NCBI GenBank assembly: GCA_037380725.1 | Contig: JARRRL010000008.1 | Location: forward strand, 1-43,951 | DNA: 43,951 nucleotides | From: JARRRL01 sp037380725 | GTDB taxonomy: Bacteria > Pseudomonadota > Gammaproteobacteria > Pseudomonadales > JANQJO01 | Direction of reading: 5' to 3' | Shown here: positions 33,825-41,311 of the stretch, piece by piece | Position numbering within the stretch: the stretch's first letter is position 1 | How the letters are laid out: every line of letters begins with the position of its first letter | Notes under the pieces: model-generated | Told to the model about the DNA's origin: nothing | Database searches by the model: none | Seen by the model: the letters and a program-made list of their open reading frames with translations, nothing else | Made by a program: the position numbers and the translations under genes

Positions 33825-34664
33825 TTAGGCCATCAAAGCCAACCAACGTATAGCACCAGGGGTTCGCCACCACAGTTCGCGATTTTCTTTCGCGTAGAGC
33901 CACGCCAAGACTTCATAACCCAATCCTTCTTGTTGCGGCATCGGTCGAGCAGGATCGGCCTGCAAATATTGAGGTACTTTTGGATTAAACACTAAGGCTC
34001 GCTTTGCCAGTGACACCGAGGCACCACAGCGCCCTGTTTCAATGTAAGCCACCAACACACGATTAAACAAGAGCATCACACTGTGTTCGTGGTTATATTG
34101 CTGATCCAGTGAATGAAAAGCAGCGTACTCACCTTGGCGGATCAATAAGGTCCCCAAGGCATATCGGTGACCTTGCGCATCACGCTCATCTAAGGCCAAC
34201 AACCAACGATATGTCTCAATAGCATGCTGATAACGGGATTCACGACGATACAAACGCGCCACAGCACCCAGTGCTCGTAAATAAGAACGCGTACAGGGTT
34301 GTTGCCAGAAACGCCCGAGCTGCGTTTCAAACACACCTTTTTCATCTAATATTTTACGTTCACGCTCTATTGCTCGCTCCAAAGACGCAACGGGATCATT
34401 GCAATCGTGACTGGAGGCATGCATCGCCAATACCGTTACCGCATCCAGACAAGACTGATCGATCGATAAAGCTTGCTTTGCTAAACAGACGCGCTGCGCC
34501 AAATCTGAGCTGGCCCACGCCTTCTCCATCAACTTTTCGACATGCTCATACTGGTGCCCGCACTTGTCCTGCTCCCCACCACAAGCAGGAAATGGGATTA
34601 CTTGCTTCATTCGGTTCGCCACTCCATCGCTAACACACTGTTGATATGAACGTTCAGTTGACAC
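33825..34664 (-). CDS. TPR-like protein of unknown function
   Basis: Up to 279 residues from a GTG at 34664; an ATG at 34610 (MKQVIPFPAC) is an alternative start. The body is helical with repeat-like units: AKQALSIDQSCLDAVTVLAMHA, YQHAIETYRWLLALDERDAQGHRYALGTLLI, LFNRVLVAYIETGRCGASVSLAKRALVFNP. These fit tetratricopeptide repeats, which mediate protein contacts. There is no signal peptide or membrane helix. The pattern resembles the ST7-like TPR proteins seen in some proteobacteria, but that is only an impression. Confidence 0.75.
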   Translation of the reverse strand: MSTERSYQQCVSDGVANRMKQVIPFPACGGEQDKCGHQYEHVEKLMEKAWASSDLAQRVCLAKQALSIDQSCLDAVTVLAMHASSHDCNDPVASLERAIERERKILDEKGVFETQLGRFWQQPCTRSYLRALGAVARLYRRESRYQHAIETYRWLLALDERDAQGHRYALGTLLIRQGEYAAFHSLDQQYNHEHSVMLLFNRVLVAYIETGRCGASVSLAKRALVFNPKVPQYLQADPARPMPQQEGLGYEVLAWLYAKENRELWWRTPGAIRWLALMA

Positions 34665-34846
34665 GCTTCACGTCATCACACTTCGACATCCGTGTTGCCA
34701 AGTGTAACATCAGTTACGTTTCGCGATCCAACGTAACAAACACGCAAAGCACCAACACAAACAAACACACATCCAGTCTGCAAACTCAGAGTGCAAAACC
34801 ACAAACGCCATCACGACACCGTCTCAAGGACACGCCGTAATTCTTA

Positions 34847-35473
34847 TTAATCTATTAATTCAGGTAAATTATGAAAAAAATCGACCTCCCCCGTTGCAAT
34901 GTCATACTCTGCACCTACAATTGAAATTTCCCCTCGCGCGGCATAGCTGGAAAGCACCGTTGATTTCTCTAACAACTGATCCACAGACGCTCGCACATTG
35001 GCTCGAATGGATTCATTCAATAAATCAATGGTGAGCTCATTCCGAGCCATCACCTGCTCCACAACAGGGCGTACGCGATCCACAATCGAACAGACATGTT
35101 GAGAGTGGCTCTCGTTGGGCTGCATCATCGTATCCACCGTTGCCTTCACCGCACCACAGTGCGTATGCCCCAACACAACCACCAAGCGCGTACCAAAATT
35201 TTCTACAGCAAATTCCACACTCCCAATCTGAGTCGGCGCAACAATGTTGCCTGCAACCCGAATCACAAATAGATCACCCAAACCTTGGTCAAAAACAATT
35301 TCCGATGGTACCCGAGAATCAGAACAACCCAGTATAACGGCAAACGGAAACTGCTCTTCGGCCACGGCTTCTAGACGTCGACGACTTGAATAAGCTGTAA
35401 TAATTTGCTCTCGTCGCACATACCGCAAATTTCCCGCTTGCAATCGCTTCAGCGATGCCAACGCAGTTAACAT
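34847..35473 (-). CDS. Beta-class carbonic anhydrase
   Basis: About 208 residues from the ATG at 35473, which has GGGGGAG close upstream; the frame continues to a TTG at 35494. It interconverts CO2 and bicarbonate. The zinc ligands are in CSDSR and HTHCG (counted from the TTG: Cys57 with the Asp59-Arg61 dyad, His110 and Cys113). The GNIV and SVEFAVENFGTRLVVVLGH segments are typical. A signal peptide is not evident, so it is probably cytosolic. It stands alone between the TPR protein and the EF-hand protein. Confidence 0.95.
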   Translation of the reverse strand: MLTALASLKRLQAGNLRYVRREQIITAYSSRRRLEAVAEEQFPFAVILGCSDSRVPSEIVFDQGLGDLFVIRVAGNIVAPTQIGSVEFAVENFGTRLVVVLGHTHCGAVKATVDTMMQPNESHSQHVCSIVDRVRPVVEQVMARNELTIDLLNESIRANVRASVDQLLEKSTVLSSYAARGEISIVGAEYDIATGEVDFFHNLPELID

Positions 35474-35614
35474 ACACACTCCCCCTAACAGCAAATGCCA
35501 CTATAACTAACAGAAATGCCCCAAACGAAGCATCACGCACCAATCAAGTCACAGCAAGCGTTATATACAGAAAGAGCAAAAGCCTGAAACATCCCATTGC
35601 ATATAGCCAACGGC

Positions 35615-35640
35615 ACGACGTTCCAGTACGACGTTCCAGT
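35615..35640. repeat. 13-bp tandem duplication
   Basis: ACGACGTTCCAGT occurs twice in a row upstream of the carbonic anhydrase gene; a partial third unit (ACAACG) follows. Confidence 0.85.
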
Positions 35641-35809
35641 ACAACGATTAGTCAATCACAACATGATCTAAATCTACGGAAAATCGATCGGGGCAATCAG
35701 GGCAATCGTAATATAGTAAGCCACGTGCAACACTCGTTAACACTGAAGGGGATCATTGCCGCAGCGCATGAGCTGTCGGCATGATCAGTTGAAAAAACAT
35801 CGAGAAAAA

Positions 35810-36562
35810 TTAGAAAAACTTAATTCGTCCGATATTGGGATTCACGTTAACCCCAGCTCTCGAACCCGCATTCTCCGTCGGCACTGGATCCGGTGTCGTA
35901 CTCGGCGATGCTTCAGGCAAAGCACCCGATTTCGCTCCACTCAAACCATCGATGGCCGAGCTCATCTCCTTTATCCCTTCTTGCATCAGTTTGGCGTCTC
36001 CACTCATCACGCCTTCTAAAAACTTCGACAAGCCACCCAAGAGATTTTCCTGCGTTGACGCGGCATCACCAGCGCGAGAGGACGATCCCCCCGACACCTT
36101 TTCCAACACCATACTCAATTCATCCACATCCAGCTTACCATCGATTCCAGCAATCGCATCCAGGCCACCCATCTCCTTAATCGCTGCTTGGGTTTCCGGA
36201 TCCAGCGCATTCAATTCTTCAGCGGAAATCAAGCCATCCCCATCCTGATCCGCTTTCGCCATCATCGATTCAGCAGTCTGCTTGCTGTCAGAAGTGCTTT
36301 TCGTATTTCCACCCGACCAGTCACCACCGAAAAGTGAGCTGGAACGCGAACCCGGTGTATCGGCCAACAACAGGTTAAACACATCTTGATTACTGTTGCT
36401 CACTCCTGAATCGCTGTTTGGTGAACCTTGCGATAAGGCATCAAAGGCAGAGGCACTTGCGCTACCATTCGTCGACGAACCAGTCGAAGACGAATCACCT
36501 GCACCCGCCCCCAAAATCGTATCAAAAACACCCTTCGAACCACCGCCGGTGCTATCAATCAT
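35810..36562 (-). CDS. EF-hand calcium-binding protein
   Basis: A 250-residue acidic protein, rich in Ser, Gly and Asp in its first 95 residues. A canonical EF-hand lies at DQDGDGLISAEE (105-116) with all calcium ligands. A second, degenerate one is near DAIAGIDGKLDVDE (135-148), so it may be a pseudo-EF-hand. A helical segment (ENLLGGLSKFLEGVMSGDAKLMQEGIKEM, about 172-200) and a Pro/Ser-rich tail follow. There is no classical signal peptide. Such composition is seen in secreted or surface calcium-binding proteins, possibly exported without a cleaved signal, but the route is not shown by the sequence. Confidence 0.8.
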   Translation of the reverse strand: MIDSTGGGSKGVFDTILGAGAGDSSSTGSSTNGSASASAFDALSQGSPNSDSGVSNSNQDVFNLLLADTPGSRSSSLFGGDWSGGNTKSTSDSKQTAESMMAKADQDGDGLISAEELNALDPETQAAIKEMGGLDAIAGIDGKLDVDELSMVLEKVSGGSSSRAGDAASTQENLLGGLSKFLEGVMSGDAKLMQEGIKEMSSAIDGLSGAKSGALPEASPSTTPDPVPTENAGSRAGVNVNPNIGRIKFF

Positions 36563-36977
36563 ACATGAACCTCTTTGCGCTCAATTCAGCTACTTCTTCT
36601 TATTATTATTAGCAATCCAATTCAGTCAGAATTCAATTCAATCAGACAGTGTTTGACATGAGTCATGTTAGCCACTCATAAATTGCTAAGCACAACGGCA
36701 CAGCAGTTTACGACATAAGTCTACCGCTCAAACACGCTCTATTACGAAGGGTATGCCAAGACTAACGCTTACCCAAGTAGAAACATGTTTAAATAAGTTA
36801 AGTAACATCAATACCATCGTAATCCTAAACTTTGTAATAACTCTATATATTATTTGGCTCGTCCTGATTTCAATATAAACTGAGTTCTAACCAATTGGTA
36901 TCATTTACTTTTCTCATTCTTCTTGTCTGACACGGTTCACGACAAATACGGATTACCCCAACACGGATTACCCAACT
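36563..36977. other. Divergent intergenic region, EF-hand / ABC exporter
   Basis: These 415 AT-rich bases hold the promoters of the EF-hand gene (-) and the ABC exporter gene (+). ACGGATTACCC occurs at 36948-36958 and 36963-36973, immediately before the exporter ATG, where a Shine-Dalgarno sequence is expected but none is visible. The repeat may be a duplication or an operator. Confidence 0.6.
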
Positions 36978-38783
36978 ATGCGCGGACAACATGCCTCGGT
37001 TTCGTACAAAGATACCAACTGGCGAATAATTAATCGCCTGTGGCCTTATCTGAAAACACATTGTCACCGAATCGGGCTCGCACTGATGTGTCTGATTGGA
37101 GCAAAAATCGCCAGTGTAGGACTCCCCTTCATCCTGAAACACATCATTGATGCCCTCGATCAGCACAGTAATACCCACAGCAGTATCACCCTACCACTCG
37201 GCTTATTGCTCGCTTATGGTGTCACACGTTTCTCCAGCGTGTTGTTTGGTGAGCTGCGCGATACCCTTTTTGGCAGAGTCACAGAACGTGCCATGCATCA
37301 CATTGGTCTGCATGTGTTTGAACACCTGCATCGGCTCGATCTGGCGTTTCACTTAGACCGTCAAACAGGCGGGCTGTCGCGCGACATTGAACGTGGCACA
37401 AACGGGATCAGTTTTTTACTGCGCTTTATGGTTTTCAATATCGTGCCAACACTTTTGGAAATCGGTTTGGTCGTGGCACTGCTGTGGTGGCAATATCACT
37501 TTATTTTTGCCGGCATTGTTCTGAGTGCTGTGACGCTATATATCGGGTTTTCCGTATTCACCACCGAATGGCGCACGCGCTTCCTGCGAGAAGTCAATCA
37601 AGCGGAATCGCAAAGCAGTACACGCGCTGTGGACAGTTTACTCAACCACGAAACCGTTAAGCTCTTTACCAATGAGCACTTTGAGTGCCAACGCTACGAC
37701 GCCGAGTTAACACGATGGGAACACGCCCGTCGTCAGAATCGACTGTCACTTTTTGCGCTCAATGGCGGGCAAGCCCTCATTATTGCAGCAGCGCTCACCA
37801 CGGCGTTGATTATAGCGGGCAAACACGTCGCGGCAGGGACCATGTCACTCGGCGATTTTGTCTTGATCAATAGCTTTATGATACAAATTTTCATGCCGCT
37901 CAACTTCCTCGGCTTCGTGTACCGAGAAGTGAAAGGCTCACTGGCCAGCATCGAAAAAATGCTTGAACTCTTGGCGATCACGCCTCGCATAAGCGATGCG
38001 CCGCATGCACCCGATCTGCACGTCACGCACGGAGACATTCAATTTGATCACGTTTCGTTTCAATACACCGCTGACCGAGACATATTACGACAGGTCAGTT
38101 TCCGGGTACCCGCCAAACAAAAAGTCGCGATCGTCGGGGCCAGCGGCGCCGGAAAGTCCACACTCTTTAAATTACTGTTTCGATTCTATGACGTCACGCA
38201 AGGTGAGATTCGCATCGACGATCAACCCATTCACCGCGTCAACCTGCATTCGTTGCGTCGCGCCATCGGTGTCATTCCACAAGACACGGTTTTATTTAAT
38301 ACCAGTATCTGGGAAAACATTCGATACGGTCGAGTTGACGCCACAGACAGTGCTGTTCAAGAAGCCATCCGCCTCGCGCATTTAGATCAGTTTATCGAGC
38401 AATTACCCAATGGCAGAAACACGCTGGTCGGTGAGCGTGGCCTCAAGCTCTCTGGTGGCGAAAAACAACGCGTAGCCATCGCTCGAGCGCTGCTGAAAAA
38501 ACCACCCAGTCTGATTTTTGATGAAGCCACCTCGTCACTCGACAGTCACTCTGAACAAGTCATTCTGCAGGCGCTGCAGGAGATGGCGCACGAACAAACC
38601 ACTCTCGTGATCGCGCCTCGCCTTTCCACCGTCATCGACGCGGATCACATTATCGTCTTGGCAAAGGGTCAAATTGTTGAGCAGGGTACCCATCGTAGCC
38701 TGTTGCAGCAACACGGCCAGTACCACAAGCTATGGACTTTACAACAACACACGAGACACGACAGCAAGCCAGCCCTTCCTTAA
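36978..38783 (+). CDS. Atm1-type ABC exporter, H-loop His replaced
   Basis: A 601-residue half-transporter: six membrane helices (about 30-300) then an ATPase domain. It resembles the Atm1/HMT1 group, which exports glutathione-linked or metal-linked compounds (TKLFTNEHFE-like and VYREVKGSLASIEKMLELL segments). Walker A GASGAGKST, signature LSGGEKQR, Walker B LIFDEAT and D-loop SSLD are intact. The switch motif reads VIAPRLSTV: Pro547 (codon 38616-38618) stands where the family has the H-loop His, which senses the ATP gamma-phosphate. The change is one base from His (CAT to CCT). No ribosome binding site is visible before the ATG. The stop codon shares bases with that of the convergent gene. 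Confidence 0.92.
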   Translation: MRGQHASVSYKDTNWRIINRLWPYLKTHCHRIGLALMCLIGAKIASVGLPFILKHIIDALDQHSNTHSSITLPLGLLLAYGVTRFSSVLFGELRDTLFGRVTERAMHHIGLHVFEHLHRLDLAFHLDRQTGGLSRDIERGTNGISFLLRFMVFNIVPTLLEIGLVVALLWWQYHFIFAGIVLSAVTLYIGFSVFTTEWRTRFLREVNQAESQSSTRAVDSLLNHETVKLFTNEHFECQRYDAELTRWEHARRQNRLSLFALNGGQALIIAAALTTALIIAGKHVAAGTMSLGDFVLINSFMIQIFMPLNFLGFVYREVKGSLASIEKMLELLAITPRISDAPHAPDLHVTHGDIQFDHVSFQYTADRDILRQVSFRVPAKQKVAIVGASGAGKSTLFKLLFRFYDVTQGEIRIDDQPIHRVNLHSLRRAIGVIPQDTVLFNTSIWENIRYGRVDATDSAVQEAIRLAHLDQFIEQLPNGRNTLVGERGLKLSGGEKQRVAIARALLKKPPSLIFDEATSSLDSHSEQVILQALQEMAHEQTTLVIAPRLSTVIDADHIIVLAKGQIVEQGTHRSLLQQHGQYHKLWTLQQHTRHDSKPALP

Positions 38784-40741
38784 ACAGTCACGGGATCCCT
38801 TTCCATTGCGCGCCGCTGCGCGGCGCGCGAGCGCACCGATCGAGCCGTAATCTGCTCTGTTGGCACACAGCCATGCTCCCGGGATGCGTACAGCAAACTC
38901 AGAAATTCCACAGACAATTGAGGTTTCACAACACCAAATCCTTGAAAACCATGAATGCCCAAGGCGACCAAGCTGTCCCATTGCTCTTGCGTTTCCACAC
39001 CTTCCACGATCGTATTCAAAGACAGCGCGTGCGCCAACATCGCGATACCACTGACCAAGGGTAACGCTGTACCCTCACGCCCTAAGCCTTCGACAAAACT
39101 CCGATCAATTTTGACCACATCAAACGGATACTGCGCCAAATAACTGAGCGAAGAATACCCCGTCCCAAAATCATCAATCGCCAAACGACAACCCAATCGT
39201 TTTAAAGCACTGAACACTTCATTGGTGTGATCCATATCGTCGATAAAGACACGCTCGGTCATCTCTAAGGTTAAATGACCCGCCACTGCCGGGAACTCGG
39301 TCAAACACTGTTCAACCAATTCCACAATTGCACCATGCTGAAGCTGACAAAAGGACACATTAACCGCAATTTGCGGAGGCGCCAATCGTTTTTCCATCCA
39401 CTGCTGATAGTGCCGACACGCCTCGCGCATGACCCAAGCACCAATACGTTGAATATCACCCGATTGCTCCGCCACCGGCACAAACTCATTGGGGGATATG
39501 GCGCACGCCGACTGTTGCCAGCGCACCAACACTTCACAGCTCCTCAAGCGCTGATCACAGTCCACAACGGGCTGGAACATCAAAAACATTTCCGCTTTAT
39601 CGATGGCTTGCCGCAAACCCGTTTCGATAATGGCCCGTCGCTGCGCTTGTTGATTCATCTCTTCTTGATAAAATAAGTACCCACCTCGCGACGACACCTT
39701 CGATGCATACATCGCCAAATCCGCGTATTGCAATAAGGTCTCTGGTTGCTGCGCATCATCCGGGTACATCGCAATACCCACACTCGCGGACAAGAAGCAC
39801 ATCTTTCCATCCTGACGAAAAGGCGATTGGAGGTGTTCGATGGTGCGCTCCGCCAACTGCCCCACCACCTGAACCGTATCGTGCAATTCCATCAAGATCA
39901 CAAACTCATCACCGCCCATGCGCGCAATAAGCCCTTCTCTGCCGACCGACGCCAATAAACGGTGTGCCACTTGAGTCAGCAACCGGTCGCCAAAGGCATG
40001 CCCAAATTGATCATTGACCTTTTTAAAACCATTCAAATCGAGAAACAGCACAGCAATCTGACGCTTGTACCAATCACACTGTTTGATCGCTTCGCGCATG
40101 CGCGCAATCAGCAACGCGCGATTCGGTAACTCCGTCAGGACATCGTAGTTCGCTTGGAAAACCAGTTGTGCTTCAGCGCGTTTTTGCGCATCAATGTTTT
40201 CACGCAGTACGACGTAATGACACACTTCGCCCGTCACGTCACGCACCAGTGACATGACAAACCGATGATGCCGCAAGGACCCATCTTGCCAGCGACACAA
40301 CGCTTCCACGCGCCACGCCTGATCCGTGGCGTCGCTTGCTAAATGTTTCAAGCATTCTTCTTGCGTAAAAGGAAAACCGCGCAAGCCAAATAACGATTCG
40401 CCCACGGCCTGAGACTCCGTAAGCGCCGACTCAGAACAATAGGCGTAATTAACGAATTCCACGCGAAAATCACGGTTCACAACGACAACCGCTGCGGGGC
40501 ATTGCTCCAACGCTTTATGAAAAATATTCAGATGCGCTTCGATGCGTTTACGTTGCCCAACATTAATCCATAAAATAACAATAGCCAGCCCCTGAAAAAA
40601 CATCAGGATTAACGGCAACCAAAACCACAATAGATATTTACTATAATAATATTCAGCATCAACAAATATCGGCGTTACGTCTAAGGCACACGCCGACACA
40701 CTGAACCCACACCACAACACACTGAGCACTCGCCATGGCAC
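38780..40741 (-). CDS. PAS-GGDEF-EAL c-di-GMP turnover protein
   Basis: About 653 residues from a GTG at 40741, preceded by AAGGTGG; the frame is open for 105 more codons upstream but those look non-coding (a 12-bp repeat) and the GTG starts a plausible signal sequence. A membrane helix (LLWFWLPLILMFFQGLAIVILWI) follows a short periplasmic part, then a PAS domain, GGDEF (RMGGDEFVIL, active-type) and EAL (EVLVRW, with Asn of NVS, Glu of LEMTE, DDFGTG, KIDRSF, EGVET and Gln), all catalytic residues present. It could make and degrade c-di-GMP; such fusions often work mainly as phosphodiesterase. Its last codons form a GC-rich hairpin. Confidence 0.9.
   Translation of the reverse strand: MPWRVLSVLWCGFSVSACALDVTPIFVDAEYYYSKYLLWFWLPLILMFFQGLAIVILWINVGQRKRIEAHLNIFHKALEQCPAAVVVVNRDFRVEFVNYAYCSESALTESQAVGESLFGLRGFPFTQEECLKHLASDATDQAWRVEALCRWQDGSLRHHRFVMSLVRDVTGEVCHYVVLRENIDAQKRAEAQLVFQANYDVLTELPNRALLIARMREAIKQCDWYKRQIAVLFLDLNGFKKVNDQFGHAFGDRLLTQVAHRLLASVGREGLIARMGGDEFVILMELHDTVQVVGQLAERTIEHLQSPFRQDGKMCFLSASVGIAMYPDDAQQPETLLQYADLAMYASKVSSRGGYLFYQEEMNQQAQRRAIIETGLRQAIDKAEMFLMFQPVVDCDQRLRSCEVLVRWQQSACAISPNEFVPVAEQSGDIQRIGAWVMREACRHYQQWMEKRLAPPQIAVNVSFCQLQHGAIVELVEQCLTEFPAVAGHLTLEMTERVFIDDMDHTNEVFSALKRLGCRLAIDDFGTGYSSLSYLAQYPFDVVKIDRSFVEGLGREGTALPLVSGIAMLAHALSLNTIVEGVETQEQWDSLVALGIHGFQGFGVVKPQLSVEFLSLLYASREHGCVPTEQITARSVRSRAAQRRAMERDPVTV
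38808..38828 (+). terminator. GC-rich hairpin after the ABC exporter gene
   Basis: GCGCGCCGC-tgc-GCGGCGCGC forms a perfect 9-bp stem 25 bases after the exporter stop. It lies inside the coding 3' end of the convergent GGDEF-EAL gene (its Arg/Ala-rich tail). It may end or protect the plus-strand transcript. No T-run follows. Confidence 0.5.
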
Positions 40742-40869
40742 CGACCACCTTCGGTGGTGCCGAAAAAACGAAGCCAGAAATCCAACAAACACCACAACAT
40801 GACGACATCGACCGTCCCCCCGTACGCCGTAGCACCACTCAGCGTCACCTCGATACGCCCTTTTCTCCC

Positions 40870-40917
40870 ATTGCCGTTTAGATTGCCGTTTGCATTGCCG
40901 TTGATATTGCCGGTGCG
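40870..40917. repeat. 12-bp degenerate tandem repeat, four copies
   Basis: ATTGCCGTTTAG-like units occur four times, 12 bases apart. In the minus-strand frame upstream of the GGDEF-EAL gene they read as QRQ/KRQ repeats, but this part is probably untranslated leader. Confidence 0.85.
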
Positions 40918-41311
40918 TTCGACTCGTATTGCCGCGATTACTGCTTTCCATCAAGACCACCACATAGCTCCTGTGCGCATTTATTATTGTCCGGCACCGC
41001 GTCGTCCGGACTTTTTTTGCTGCGCACATTCCGATTGGTTTCCACATCGCACACAACGATAGACGCGTACACGATCGAAATCAGCTTCACCCAGCCACAT
41101 CACATTTATGCTGCGCCGCATAACAATCGCATAACACAAAACTCATTTGTAGCAATTGACAGTCCTTTGGTTAAATCCTTATTCACACACATTACACTTT
41201 CTATTTCTATCTTGAACGTTTCATCTGGAACGTTCTATCGTGAACGCCACGCGCTTCGTTACGAACATAAGCTCATCACGAACACTATGTGAGACGGCGC
41301 ATAAAAACAAC

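Noticed and set aside
36978..38783. ABC exporter called a pseudogene
   Set aside because: The frame is full length and only one motif residue is changed; I keep it as a gene with a flagged change.
40742..41056. 105-codon N-terminal extension of the GGDEF-EAL protein
   Set aside because: It is basic and derived from a 12-bp tandem repeat; a GTG with a good ribosome binding site followed by a signal-like segment is a better start.
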